Below are positions 23,807 to 36,063 of a stretch of 64,000 nucleotides of DNA, piece after piece. Where the stretch lies: contig JASWHV010000008.1 in assembly GCA_030760725.1 (NCBI GenBank), forward strand, positions 54,287,671 to 54,351,670, written 5' to 3'. The notes below the pieces were generated by a model that saw only the letters and a list, made by a program, of their open reading frames with translations, was not told the origin of the DNA and did no database searches. The translations under genes and the position numbers were made by a program. Source of the DNA: Neostapfia colusana. Its lineage: Eukaryota; Streptophyta; Magnoliopsida; Poales; Poaceae. Each line of letters starts with the position of its first letter. Within the stretch, counting starts at the first letter, position 1.

Positions 23807-24562
23807 ATGGTTCGCATGATTCGCACCGCTCGTAAGTCCACAGGAGGGAGAGTTCCCGTAGTTGCCCTTGCCGAAAGAGAGGAGAGTCGCCCAGTGACGT
23901 ACCTTTCCTACGGATTGGCAGTAGGAGACTTGTTGCGCCGTCTTCGACGTATGCTCGAAGCCGCCGGCAATACGGGCAAGCTAATCATCCACTATAACTC
24001 CACCAGGACCATCCGTGAGAAGAGGGAAGAATGGAGTTCGGAGATGAGGATTATACATGAGAATCAACTGCTTAAGGTTCACCACTCTCCAGCTTGTCGA
24101 GCAACACAAGTTGACGCGGAGAAAGATGTCACCTGGGAGGCCATCACCTGCCAGAGTCACATCTATCGTCGCCACTTGGACAAAACTGAGTACATGTATG
24201 TCCTCCAACGTGAGAGTGGTACCACGGAGTACAAGTACCCACTGGTGCAGCAAGGGACTTCCCATGAGCACATGGACTTGTGCTTGGAGGATGCTGCTAT
24301 GCTCAACACTCGACTGCAGGAGTGTCAACAAGAGCTTCAGGATGTCCGAGACACCCTGAAGGAAACGGAGGCGTTGCTGCGAGCTTGCTTAAAGGCGAGA
24401 GAAAGAGGAGATGGGAATGAACTGTGTGTCACTGTGAGTGATCCATGGACTCCTGACTCCCCGGATCGCCGAGCGATCAGGCGTCGTCGCACTTCTCCAC
24501 CAGCAGCCTCCCCACCCAAAGCAGAGTCAGAAGGTAGCCGAAATGAGGAGGAAGATCCCTAG
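23807..24562 (+). CDS. Element E upstream-of-gag protein, 251 residues
   Basis: This intact ORF lies between the primer binding site and gag. The product has an N-terminal region with a Leu/Arg-rich helix (around residues 38-55), strand-like segments and a helix near residues 105-125. A helical, Gln/Glu-rich probable coiled coil follows (about 160-200), then a Pro/Ser-rich, Arg-containing C-terminal tail. I know no function for it. The layout parallels the 314-residue protein of F at low similarity: a shared TW..A / SR.C..H-like helix, then a T.Y segment, then coiled coil and charged tail. The ATG is directly preceded by TTTTGTTTTAG, a strong acceptor-like site, so it is probably reached by splicing. 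It has stayed open although gag-pol of the same element is broken. Confidence 0.65.
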   Translation: MVRMIRTARKSTGGRVPVVALAEREESRPVTYLSYGLAVGDLLRRLRRMLEAAGNTGKLIIHYNSTRTIREKREEWSSEMRIIHENQLLKVHHSPACRATQVDAEKDVTWEAITCQSHIYRRHLDKTEYMYVLQRESGTTEYKYPLVQQGTSHEHMDLCLEDAAMLNTRLQECQQELQDVRDTLKETEALLRACLKARERGDGNELCVTVSDPWTPDSPDRRAIRRRRTSPPAASPPKAESEGSRNEEEDP

Positions 24563-24887
24563 GAGCCAGCTCAAGAGGACGAGTAGTGTAGAGTCTTTCC
24601 CCTAGCTAGCAGGAGGTCGAGTAGTCGAGTCGTTACATAGTTAATGGTGTGATAATGCTTGGTGTGTGACGTGAGTTGTGGAAGCCATGAGCAATTGTCC
24701 ACAGCCTCGTCTTCAGATTGTTTTGCTTTGGTGTGTGAACCCACAGGAAATAATAGTGCAATTATTTGGTGTGAGATATGAACCCTCGTAAAAGTATAAC
24801 AAAGCCTCAACACTTCAAAGTACAAAAAAATGAAAGTAGTAAGATGATACTAAATGGTATCAAATTAACATTTGTTGATTCTGCCAG
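24563..24887 (+). other. Spacer between upstream ORF and gag in element E
   Basis: About 325 bp, non-coding. It ends in TTGATTCTGCCAG directly before the gag ATG, an acceptor-like site. Confidence 0.6.
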
Positions 24888-26319
24888 ATGGCCGGAAGAG
24901 GAAATGGACGTGCTGCCAACCCCGCCAACAACAACGATGAGGCATGCAACCCTCATCTTTCTGGAGGCCAGGACCGGGGTGGTCGCCGTGAAGGAGTTGA
25001 TCCCCTCCACCAAATGCCGGAGAATCAAAATCAGCTCATCCAGAACTTGACTCAAGTGGTGGCCAACTTGCATCAAGTTCCACCTCCATAAGCTGCACCA
25101 CGCCAACCAAGGTTGAGTGAGTTTCTAGGAACTCAACCTCCAAAGTTTGCAAGTGCTGCTGAACCTCTGGAGGCAGATGATTGGCTGAAGACCATTGAAA
25201 GTAAGATGAGGATAATACAATGCCAAGGGTATGAGAGGGTGCTGTTTGCCTCTCATCAATTGAATGGACCTGCTGCTGATTGGTGGACCGCCTACGTGGC
25301 CGCCCATCATGACCCTGAGAACATCACTTGGGACGAGTTTAAGCGTAGCTTCCGCAACCACTACATCCCAAGAGGTGAACTCAAAAACAAGAGGAAGGAG
25401 TTTTTGGGACTGCAGCAGGGAAACATGACGGTGAGGGAATACCTCACTAAATTTACTCAACTATCCCGTTATGCTCCACGAGACATAGAGACTGATGAGC
25501 AGAAACAAGATTGTTTCGTGGAAGGACTTACCGCAGAAATGCAGTGTGCAATGTCCTCCAATGAGTATGAAAGCTTTCAAAAGATGGTGGACAGAGCATT
25601 TGTGGTGGAAAGGAAGCTAAAGGCCCTGGAAAATGAGAATAAGAGAAAGGCTGGGTGGTCACATCAGGCCTCAGGGAGCAACACCCGCCCACGTATGATG
25701 CAGCAACCCACGGGGCAGATGAGTCGTGCTGCGGTACCCTATTCAGCACCAAGAGGGTACAACCCAAACTACAGGCCACCCGCAGCACCAGCACAGCCGC
25801 CACGTCAGTTTGTGCAGCAGCCTCGCCCCGCATATCCACCTCGACCAGCAGTGCAAGGACCCCCAAACCAACCCCAAGACAACAAGGGCCAAGCATCTAA
25901 GATTGGGGTGCAATGTTTCAGCTGTGGTGAAGTGGGGCACTACGCCCATAAATGCCCAAAGAAGAAGCCTGCGCCGCCACAACAGCAGAATGTAGTGAGA
26001 GGACGGGTGAACCACGTCACTATGGAGGAAGCACAAGAGGCACCCGACGTGGTAGTTGGTAAGTTTCCTGCCAATTTACACCTTGCAACTCTGCTGTTTG
26101 ATTCTGGTGCTACCCACTCGTTCATTGCTCAAGGGTTTGTTAAGAAGCATGACCTAGCAACCACACAAATGAGCCATATGCTAGCCGTAAACTCTCCAGG
26201 TGGAGAAATAAGGACAAGACAAGTGTGTCCCAAAGTGAGCCTAGACATTAATGGGGAAGTATTTACTGCTAACCTCATAGTGATAGATTCACGAGGGATA
26301 GATATTATCATAGTGAAGG
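24888..26319 (+). pseudogene. Element E gag-protease, broken
   Basis: Gag starts at the ATG directly after TTCTGCCAG. TAA at 25089-25091 interrupts the frame in a Pro/Gln-rich linker, probably from CAA, and the frame is open again to the SINE. The capsid domain lies around 25113-25620, a CCHC knuckle at about 25914-25955 and the protease DSGATHS motif near 26100. The reading frame enters the SINE at 26320 by chance without a stop, so any product would end in SINE-encoded residues. Confidence 0.85.
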
Positions 26320-26503
26320 GGGGCCTTGGCGCAGCGGTAAAGCTGTTGCCTTGTGACCATGAGGTCACGGGTTCGAGTCCTGGAAACAGCCTCTTGCAGA
26401 AATGCAGGGAAAGGCTGCGTACAAAAGACCCAAAATGGGTCGGACCCTTCCCCGGACCCTGCGCAAGCGGGAGCTACATGCACCGGGCTGCCCTTTCTTT
26501 TTT
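26320..26503 (+). mobile_element. Au-like SINE in element E polyprotein
   Basis: This roughly 184-bp tRNA-derived insert begins GGGGCCTTGGCGCAG. It has an A-box-like region (26327-26340) and a B box, GGTTCGAGTCC (26370-26380), followed by the GGCTGCGTACA and CCCTTCCCCGGACC blocks that I recognise from the Au SINE of grasses, and a T-rich 3' tail. It splits the segment just after protease, where related polyproteins continue without interruption, and it also shifts the frame. I see no clear target duplication, so a few bases may have been lost at the insertion. The inner RNA polymerase III promoter looks intact. Confidence 0.85.
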
Positions 26504-29500
26504 ATTGGTTGACCAAACATAAAGGAATCATCCATTGTTCGACCAGAACGGTGGAATTAACTCACCCCAGTGGTACCAGAGTAAAGTTCATAACAATACA
26601 CGAGCCTAGGAGGGACATTAAATTAAATCAAGCGGAGGTGAAAGTTGAGGAAATCAGGACTATCAGGGAATATCCAGATGTTTTTCCGGAGGAATTGCCA
26701 GGTATGCCTCCCGACCGTGACGTGGAATTCGCAATTGAGCTAGTACCGGGAACAACCCCGATATACAAGAGACCTTATCGAATGGACTCCAAGCAGCTAG
26801 AAGAGCTCAAGGATCACTTGAGAGAATTGACGGAGAAGGGGTATATTCGCCCTAGTTCCTCACCATGGGGAGCTCCGGTGATATTTGTGCCTAAGAAAGA
26901 CGGAACCCAAAGGTTATGCGTGGATTACCGTGCCTTGAATGAGGTAACCATCAAGAACAAGTACCCATTACCCCGCATTGAAGACTTGTTTGATCAGTTG
27001 AGGGGAGCTTGTGTGTTCTCGAAAATTGATCTCAGGTCGGGGTACCACCAACTCAAGATAAGACAATCTGATATTCCCAAGACAGCTTTCGTATCTCGGT
27101 ACGGACTGTATGAATACACTGTCATGCCTTTCGGGCTAACCAATGCCCCGGCATATTTCATGTATCTCATGAACAAGGTATTCATGGAATATATGGACAA
27201 ATTTGTGGTGGTTTTCATAGATGATATTCTCGTCTTCTCCAAAGATGAAGAAGAACATGAGAAACACCTAAGGTTGGTGTTACAGAGGCTGAGAGAACAC
27301 CAACTATATGCCAAGTTGAGCAAGTGTGAGTTTTGGCTGAAGAGAGTTCCCTTTTTTAGGACATATAATCTCGGAGGGAGGAATCTCCGTAGATCCCGCC
27401 AAAATCGAAGATATCCAGAAGTGGAAAACCCCTGAAAATGTCGGGGAAGTTCGAAGCTTTTTGGGATTGGCTGGATACTATCGACGGTTTATTGAGGGAT
27501 TCTCCAAGATCTCGAGACCCCTCACCAAACTGTTGGAGAAGGGAATCACATTCACCTGGACGCCACAGTGCGAGACGAGCTTTCAGGAGCTAAAGAAGAG
27601 ATTGACAACAGCCCCAGTGTTGGTAATGCCAGATATGCAGAAGAATTTCAAAGTGTACTGCGATGCCTCTGGAAATGGGTTGGGATGTGTTCTCATGCAA
27701 GAAGGACATGTCGTGGCATATGCATCCCGGCAGCTTCGGAAGCACGAGAAGAACTATCCTACACATGACCTAGAACTAGCCGCAGTGGTACACGCGTTGA
27801 AAATTTGGCGGCACTATTTGATGGGGAAGAGGACAGAGATATATACGGATCATAAGAGTTTGAAGTACATATTCACACAGCCAGATCTCAACCTTAGACA
27901 AAGGAGATGGTTAGAGCTAATCCATGACTTTGATATAGGCATCAACTATCATCCTGGGAAAGCAAACGTCGTGGCCGATGCTTTGAGTCGGAAAGTGCAG
28001 GTCAATAAGTTGAGCTTGAAGGACATGCCTGCAGAATTGAAGGACGAGGTTATAAGGCTCAATCTATGTCTAGTAAATAGTGGTGAAGCCATCGCCATGG
28101 AAGTGGACTCCACACTCGAGCGAGACATACGCGAGGGCCAAAAGAATGATGAGAAGATACAAGAGATCAGACAGCTTATCAAGGAAAATAAAGCTCCTGG
28201 TTTTAGAGAGGATGAACAAGGAACGGTGTGGCACGGGAAAAGGATCTGTGTGCCAGAAGTAAAAGAGATCCGTGAATTAATTTTGAAGGAGGCTCACGAT
28301 TCTGACTATTCCATTCATCCTAGGAGTACGAAGATGTACCAGGACCTCAAAAGCAGGTATTGGTGGTATGGCATGAAGCGAGATGTCGCGGAACATGTTG
28401 CCCTATGTGACACATGTCAGTTGGTGAAAGCTGAACATCAACGACCCGCGGGATTATTGCAACCACTCAAAGTGCCTGAATGGAAGTGGGAAGAAATCAG
28501 CATGGATTTTGTCGTGGGATTGCCTAGGACCCAATCCGGGTATGATTCAATATGGGTCATTATTGATAGGCTAACCAAGGTAGCTCATTTCATCCCTGTG
28601 AAAGAAAGCTACAGCGGATCCAAATTTGCAGAATTGTACATGTCAAGGATTGTGTGTTACCATGGAGTGCCAAAGAAGATAGTGTCGGACCGAGGGACAC
28701 AGTTCACCTCGAGGTTTTGGCAAAAGTTGCATGAAACCATGGGAACCCATCTGAACTTCAGCTCTGCCTATCATCCCCAAACTGACGGGCAGACGGAGAG
28801 AACCAATCAGATCCTTGAAGATATGTTAAGGGCGTGTGCACTCAAAAACAATAGGAGTTGGGACAAGAACTTACCGTATGCGGAGTTTTCCTATAACAAC
28901 AGCTATCAAGCTAGTATGAGGATGTCACCGTTTGAAGCTTTGTATGGAAGAAAGTGCAGAACTCCCCTATTTTGGAACCAAACAGGAGAAAGTAAAGTGT
29001 TTGGTCCAGAAGTGCTACAAGAAGCCGAGGCGAAGGTGAGGGAGATTCGCAACAACTTGAGGATAGCACAAACACGTCAGAAGAGTTATGCTGATGTACG
29101 AAGAAGAGAGCTCGTTTTCAACGTGGGAGACTATGTTTATCTCAAGGTGTCCCCTATCAGAGGACTTCGTCGGTTCAAGGTGAAAGGGAAGTTGTCACCT
29201 CGATACATCGGACCCTTTCAAGTTTTGGAAAGAAAAGGCGAAGTGGCGTACCAACTAGAGTTACCGGTTCATCTATCAGATGTACACGATGTATTCCATG
29301 TGTCACAACTCAAGAAATGCCTGAGGACGCCTGAAGAGGTGTTACCCATGAATGAAGTGGATGTAGCTGAGGATTTGTCTTATGCCGAGCAACCATACAA
29401 GATTTTGGAGACAATGGAACGCCTCACCAGAAACAAGAGAATCCGGATGTGCAAGGTACAGTGGAAGCATCACTCGGAAGAGGAAGCTACCTGGGAACGG

Positions 29501-29542
29501 GAAGATGAGCTCAAGGCACAATTTCCGGAATTGCTTTCTTAG
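26504..29542 (+). pseudogene. Element E reverse transcriptase-RNase H-integrase-chromodomain, broken
   Basis: The reading frame resumes right after the SINE. The reverse transcriptase has its FIDD at 27214-27225. A run of six T at 27352-27357, where five would keep the frame, shifts it by one; reading then continues through RNase H (DASG near 27660), the integrase HHCC (about 28290-28440) and D,D,E core, a GPF motif, and a C-terminal chromodomain (about 29370-29540). Apart from the SINE and the extra T this part is well kept, in line with the young LTRs. It belongs to the Tekay/Del lineage. Confidence 0.88.
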
Positions 29543-29549
29543 AAACACC

Positions 29550-29587
29550 AATCTCGAGGACGAGATTTCTTTTAAGGGGGGTAGAGC
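29550..29587 (+). other. Element E hairpin and polypurine tract
   Basis: The inverted repeat AATCTCGAGGACGAGATT (29550-29567) is followed by TTTTAAGGGGGGTAG just before the 3' LTR. The same layout is found in C, D and F. Confidence 0.8.
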
Positions 29588-32500
29588 TGTAACACCCCAA
29601 ATTTTGATTCAAAACTCTAAACCATGTTCAGAGGGGAATTTAAAAATTTTTGGACGTGTTGCATGTTTTGCAAAAATTCAAATTCAAACTGGAATTCAAA
29701 TTATACCCAAAACAGAAAAGAAATGGAAAAAGAAAAAGGAAAACGGGAAAAAACTGGCCAGTGGGCCGAAACCGCCAGCCGGCCCAGCAACTCCCGCGCC
29801 AGCCCGCCCCCGCGCGCGCCGCGCTGCCTCTCACCGACGGGTGGGACCCACATGTCATCCCTAACCCCGCGACCCCGGACTCTCTCCCGCGCGCGCGATT
29901 GCAACCGATTGGGAAACCGCGTCCCGTCGCCCGAATTCTGGACCCAGAGGACTCCAACTCGATCACAACAGACCCACCGCCCTCCCCCGGCTATAAAAAC
30001 CCCCGATCCGATCAGTTTTTCCCACGCGATCGCCGATTTTCACTCCGGTGAGCACCGAGACTTCGCCGGTGAATTCTGGCCGATCTAAGCTCGGAAACTC
30101 TGATCTAACTCGCTGGTTTTGATCCACCGCCTCCGGGGAACTTTGCAGGTGCAGAAAACCCGAAGACTTACGGTGTAAACTCAGCGCCGACGAGCTTCGC
30201 CGTGGTTTTGCCTCGGACCTCGCCGCCGAGCACTTTCCAGGACCCCCGAGCTCGAGAAAACCCCCGAGGTGAGATCCCTGACCTCCTCTCTACCGATCTA
30301 TGCCATAAGATCACAGTTCTAGGTAGAATTCTCGAGGATCCGAAACTTTCCGGCGAGATCGCCGCTTTCCGCCGCCGTGCGCCGCCGGCAGCGCCACCCA
30401 CGCTCATCAGAGCGACGTGGCCGCTTGTGCGTCGTTTATTTTAAATCGCACGGTAGGGTTTAAAACCCCGCGTACCGGTTCGATCTTATAATCTCAGTCG
30501 TCGGTTTAAAATCGGACGGTCCACGTCGACCCCGCATTATAAAGACTGGAGTTCTTACGTGCTACCCCCTGGGGTTCTCTGGAATTGAGAGCTAGCCCCG
30601 GAAACTTCAGATCTAGCCCCTGGAACTTCAGAAAATCATGTAAATTCATTTAAAAATCAGTTTTAGCCCCTGGACTTAATAGAAATTAGGAAAAACACCT
30701 CTGATAAGTGTAGCTAGACCCCTGGAAATTATGAAAATAATATTATAGACCCTGTAATGGGGTGAGTTTACTTTTTAGCCCTGTTTAGTATTTAATTTAG
30801 ACAATTGAATATGTAACTAGTGTTTAAAAATTAAAAAGGGGGACAAACATAATTGTAAAAGTTAATTAAAAACTTTCTCAGTACTTAGAAAACTTTGGAG
30901 TGAGATAAAAATATATTTTTGGGCTGAAATAAATCTGTTTCATCTATTTTTCACATTTATTAGTATAGGGACACATTTTAAGTAAATAATAGTTATAGGA
31001 AAATAGGGAAAATAATTATGAAATAGTATACATCAGAAGCCAAGGTCAAAATATGATGTTAAATTATTTAGGACCAGAACCTAATCTGTTTAGGTGATGT
31101 GTATTACTAATTTAACAATAAAATACACAATTATGCATAGGAATATAAATCTGAAAATATAGCAACTAGTAAATGATAAATGGAGTTTCTAAAATACAAA
31201 GAATTCAGTTTAGGGTTGATAGAAGTTATGAAAGCACATATGGGGAAGAATAATACTTTTCATACATACTTGGTAGTAAAAAGGTGAAGTAGTTGAATAT
31301 AAGAAATTTATTGGAAACCCATATAAATAGTGTGTAAGTATGAAGGTGGACACAAAAGTAGGAATCATATACACATGGTTAAAAGTGCATGCAAGCCACA
31401 ACTCAACACACATAAAGTAACCACAACACATAATGGTAAAGAACTTTTATAAATATGAATGTGTGGTTTGTATGAAGTGTAAGTGTGAACTATGTCTTAT
31501 GGATTGTTGTTTTTCTTTTGCTATGTGTGATGGTATGAAGTAGAACCTGTTCAAGAACAAGTTATTCATTTCCAAGATCAGGACTACCCGTTTCAAGAGC
31601 AGCAAGAAGGAGGCAAGTGTCCTTGACCACTTTGATCCCATGCTAGGATGTGTAGATAGAATTATTTGCATTGTCAAGTTAAATATGAAACCCATGCTAG
31701 GATGTTTCCCTAGAATTGCATTACCTTGTTTCCTTGTAGCTTGGGTTGGGATTTATTTTGTCATGTCATTTATTTTGTCCATGCATATGCTTAGCCATGC
31801 TTAGAATGGGATATTTGGGATATGAGAGCATCAGTTTATTATACCATACTCTTGAATGAGTTATTGTGAGTTATGTAGAGGTAGGGATCAAGGCAAGTTG
31901 GATGTTTTGGTTGTGTGCTGGGTGCACGAGACTTGGGTTTGTGTTTAGTACTTGCCTGGATCCTAAGGACCGGTTCATGGAGCATGTAACCCGGCTTTAC
32001 AGTGCCAACCACATGCTGAGATGGGGCAGCTTGGCCAATTAATTAGGTGTATCCCCGGCGTAGTATGGGTGTGTTGGATGGTGCGGGGAGTAGGTGTCAG
32101 CTGGACTACCATATGAACCGCAAGGCTCAAGAGGGGGCCACTGCAGCGGGGTTGGAGCCTCTTGTATGCTGTTAGGGGTGAAACCTCAGTGGGCCCACGC
32201 TCGTCGGGAATCCCTTTGTAAAGGCTTCGTAGTGATCTCTTGGCCGCACACCTGGGAAGTGTGAATGTGGATCGTAGCCACTGTGGAGGTTCTTTTAGTC
32301 CACCCGGCAACGGGGGATGAAATCACTACTTGTGGGTACAGTGGTACAAACTCTGCAGAGTCAAAACTGTCTTGACAGCCGTGCTCACGGTTAAGAGTGG
32401 CCTGGACTTATTCATGATTAGAGGAATGATGGTTTTGGATGTTAAGCGGGAAGCTTAACATTTGAAATGATGTTATGGTTATTTGGTTATGATGATGGGA

Positions 32501-33003
32501 TGGGAGATTGGGACCATTTCACCTGTGTAGTAATGTAGGTGCTTAATAAGCTAAGGTGATAGGTATTAATTGCGTAGTGCTTTAACCATGAGTTCAACCT
32601 ATCCTTGTTCTAGCCATGCATGATATAATTTTCCCACACTTGCTGAGTACCATTGGTACTCAACCTTGCGTATTTGTTGGTTTATATTACTGCTCAGGTC
32701 AAGATAATGAGGTGGGGTATAATGACCAAGACTTTGGACCCGAGGAAGGATTTTAGGTTCATGAAGACCCCCGGGCAACGCCTGTGATGGAGCCCCAAAT
32801 AATAATATTCCGCTGCTAGTTTATTTACTTATGATGAAGCATTAGTGTCCATTGAGACATTTGCGATGTAAGACTTATTTATATTCGACACCTGGCTTGT
32901 AATAAATGATGCTTCACTATTTGTCATCACATGTATGAGAAAATGATCCTGGCATACATGTGATATTCACTTGGTTGTTTCTTCGGAAAAACCGGGTGTG
33001 ACA
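29588..33003 (+). repeat. Element E 3' LTR
   Basis: This is the partner of 20166-23587, with a TATA box at 29992-29999. The differences I saw are scattered substitutions, two 1-bp indels and one 6-bp indel. The LTR end is GTGTGACA, followed by the target duplication GCCCT (33004-33008). Confidence 0.95.
31541..32756 (+). other. Acidic two-exon module in element E 3' LTR
   Basis: Exons are 31541-31612 (72 bp) and 32698-32756 (59 bp, ending in TAG), with a GC-AG intron between. The exons are identical in length and phase to the 5' LTR copy; the nearby differences lie in the intron. Confidence 0.5.
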
Positions 33004-33008
33004 GCCCT

Positions 33009-34483
33009 TGGACGTCCTCCCACCTGAAGCTGACTTTCCGTTTAACTCGCAACCAGGCAAGCCCCGGTTTGCACTTAACTACCTTTTATAAAGTTTTCAT
33101 TTGTATCATTTATGTCTAGGTTGAATGTTTGCATTAGAGTTAGGGTGATTGAAACCCCACTTGCATAGCCTCTTAAAATCCTATGGTGGGTTGGGTAGTT
33201 TACAAACTCGACGAGTAGAGAATGCCATGCTAATGTATAGGATCCCAGTAGAAGACGAGTAGTTGGAAGCTACTCGCGAGATAGTACTTATCACACGGGA
33301 AGAAAAGAGGTAGATAATGGCTTAAGTTATGAAAATGAGACCCAGCAGGGGGGATAGGAAGCAGTGAGCAGAGGTCTCATGTGCGTAGCCCTGTTGGTGT
33401 CGGTTGAGGACCGTCCGTGTGTGGCCCTGCTGGACAAGTATCAAACAGTACCGGATGCATATTGGCATATGGGAACCAGGAAACCGATGTAATTGGTTAA
33501 CCTGGGTGTCGAGGCTTACCCAACCGTAAATAGGAGTGGGTTGAGGGTAGCAAGGTGTAAATCTGCCGGTGGGCACAGTCACGCTCCACGCGGGGACCTC
33601 CTACCCGTTACGGATGGACCGGTTCGGCATTTGGGTTGCCTTTGAAAGGTTGTTGCATACAACAGAGTAGGAAGGGGTGTGGAATCACGCTTCTGAAAGT
33701 GGGTGTATGTGACGTGTTATCCAGGTGTGTCTTGATTGCAATTACCGTCCCTCGCGGTTATTTGAGTACCCGCTTGTTCACTGTGCTGTGACGTAGTAAG
33801 AAGTGAAATAAGCCAACTGAAAATTCTTTATTGATCTTAATGTCTTGAATACCTTTATTGCTGTAGATATAGAGCTAATTAAGTTTACATTCCACTTTGG
33901 GCATCACCACATCGGAGGAAAGCGTTTCTTGTTTGATTGTGGACTTCCGATGTGAGGGCTGCCTAAGGCACATGAATCTGCTGCTATAAAACTGAAAGTA
34001 AGGACCAACTTATAGGCGTGTCTTTATTGCAAAATCCTTTCCTATCTTACATACCCTTGCACGTAGAGTTCCATGCCTAGGGTTGACGGTTAAGACTTGC
34101 TGAGCCTTCGTGCTCACGGTTGCAATATTTGAGATGTGTGCAGGTGAGAGTTATGAGGAAGGTTCCGAGGACGAGGCGATGCCCCCGTCGGGGTACACGG
34201 CCGAGCTGGAGCCATGCACGCCGCCGTGATCTCCCGTTCCATGCTGCTAGTGTGTAGCGTCCCCGGGCTGGACGGCTGCACTTTTGCTTAGTTAGGGTTT
34301 GAGAGCAACTATGTATATAACTTCCGCTGTTAATTAGGTTTTGTAAAAGACTTCCGCTGTTTTATATCAAATAAAAGTTTATATGTTGTTCTTTATTCTT
34401 TTCGTGTGTGCTGTTGGGTGCCGCATCGCACGGCACCACCCTATGCGATCTTGGAGTGGGTGAACCACGGGGTGGTCCCCACA
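33009..34483 (+). repeat. Element D 5' LTR, segment 2
   Basis: The 5' LTR of D continues after E and its target duplication (33004-33008). It holds the rest of the first acidic exon, the GC-AG intron, the last exon, AATAAA at 34370-34375 and the LTR end CCCCACA. Confidence 0.93.
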
Positions 34484-36063
34484 GCCGTGGTATCAGAGCC
34501 GCATTGGGAATAGCACGCTCGAAAAGAGCCTATTTTTGAAAACTTAGAAGTAGTCGAGTGAGGATTAGTCTTTAAGCCCACATAAGGTCTATGATAGTAG
34601 TAGTTACTAAGGTGGAAAAGCTAACATATGTGTTATACATTCTGTAACGACGCTCCGACGTCAGGTAAGAGGTAAGGTACGCCACCGCAGGCGGATCAAT
34701 TGCGGTAACTCGCCATACGAGTAATAGTATGGAAGGTTATACCGTGGCTTGGCACGGTAGTTAATATGAGTCTCTGAACCTCTCCATGGTTCTGAGAGCA
34801 TATGAAAACGCTGATCTCCAGCGTGCTTTAGGCAAAAGTGAGAATACCCCATCGTGTGGTAAGCAACACGATAGTATGCAACTCTTGAATGTTCAATGTT
34901 CAAAGGGCCATACGCAGCGCTCGCCATCAGCGTGCCTCAACGGTCATGAGGCAGTAGGTGGTATCCGTTGGGTTGATAAAATTCCCAACCGTGACGACCC
35001 GTTCGCGCTCTACTCGGGTTCCCCGTCGTGTGGTGTGCAAACACGACCATGTACCTTGAGACGTGGCTTGACTCAAGGACGATCCGTATGGCAATGATAC
35101 GGACCGTATGTTTTTACTATGATATGGAACTTCCTGCAATGTCAAAACCTTTGTGTGCATCATTATTGTGTGTTTTTCTGCAGGTACACTAACCACGTTA
35201 GTGCATGACGTGTAGAAACCATTTGTGAGTGACGACTTTAGTTCCACCATTTGACACGTATATGCCGGAATACCGGTTTAGGATTTTTCTTTGGTGAGGA
35301 AACGTAGTACCGACTGCATAAAAGTTTATTTTCAAAGAAAAAAAGTCAAAATGAAGTTTAGGATTTCATTTAGGGGTTAGTAAACTCCTATGTTGAACTA
35401 AGAGTCAATTGGGAGTATAGATTCAATCTCAAAAACTTAGGCACAATCTCCCCTGTTTTCGGCAGCAATTTTTGCGGAACTTGAACAGGGCATAACTTAA
35501 TATTGGTTGAACCAATGGAGGTATGGGATACCATTCTGGAAAGGTTTTGAAGTCCTCTACAATTTTTCTGTAGAGTTCCAGAACAAAATCTCCCTCCAAA
35601 AGGATGAAAAATCTCAGATGAGTAGGTACTGTCCAGAAACAGGGCAGACCAAATGCTCTCTCGAATTTTCTGTATTTCGACCAAAACACTTAGTTTCACC
35701 ATTTGACGTCCAGTGGCTGTTGTAAAACAGCGATTTGGAGTCGAAGGGTTTATGCATTTGACATATCACTTCGAGTTAGTACATGTTTGGGTCCAATACA
35801 ATAGCGAGGATTTACGCATGCTAACACACTTAACATCCCGTGGTGACCCCGATGGTCGAAATGAACTTTTAACCCATAAAGTTCAATACTTTGGAACTCG
35901 ATCGTATGACACGGTCCAGGGATGTATATGGTGCATAAAGTTTATACTTTATCCATATGTGTGATTGTTATGCGCATTGTTTATCCCATTCTCGCATTAC
36001 TATTGTATAGACTGGATGAGCTAAACCCACATGTGCTGATCATTTGAATGATCTGAATGCAGA
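34484..36063 (+). other. Element D leader, lacking the upstream ORF
   Basis: The primer binding site TGGTATCAGAGC is at 34488-34499. The leader resembles that of F in places: TTTCTGCAG|GTA near 35182 and the stretch around 35520-35600. The roughly 0.9-kb ORF found in C and F is missing. Sequence just before gag (around 35935) again resembles the region between upstream ORF and gag in F. An internal deletion is the simplest reading. Confidence 0.7.
34488..34499 (+). other. Element D primer binding site (tRNA-iMet)
   Basis: TGGTATCAGAGC starts 4 bp after the LTR end. Confidence 0.9.

Larger units (their letters stand above)
20166..33003 (+). mobile_element. Element E: Tekay/Del-type retrotransposon with a SINE in its polyprotein
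   Basis: This 12,838-bp element is flanked by GCCCT (20161-20165 and 33004-33008). The LTRs are 20166-23587 (3422 bp) and 29588-33003 (3416 bp), running TGTAACACCCC...GGGTGTGACA. I counted about 19 substitutions and 3 small indels between them (about 0.55%). The internal region has an open ORF upstream of gag, gag-protease with one nonsense codon, an Au-like SINE, then reverse transcriptase to chromodomain with one frameshift. It is the same family as the fragment B. Confidence 0.95.
20136..34229 (+). other. Acidic two-exon module in element D 5' LTR, split by E
   Basis: The first exon is 20136-20165 joined across element E to 33009-33056 (78 bp together). The GC-AG intron is 33057-34143 (1087 bp). 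The last exon is 34144-34229 (86 bp), ending in TGA. Phase and donor type match C, E and F. The peptide is acidic and ends near a CTP motif. The insertion of E would destroy this copy; the 3' LTR copy at 43200-44450 is whole. Confidence 0.5.

Noticed and set aside
26320..26392. A possible tRNA gene
   Set aside because: The A and B boxes belong to a longer unit with the Au SINE body and T-rich tail, and no full tRNA cloverleaf follows. It is the head of the SINE.
20166..33003. A segmental duplication of 3.4 kb
   Set aside because: The two copies are the LTRs of one element: direct orientation, primer site and polypurine tract at the inner ends, target duplication at the outer ends.
35714..35964. 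An 83-codon frame in the D leader as a replacement for the missing upstream ORF
   Set aside because: It has no similarity in layout to the upstream ORFs of E or F and no acceptor directly at its ATG. It is probably chance.
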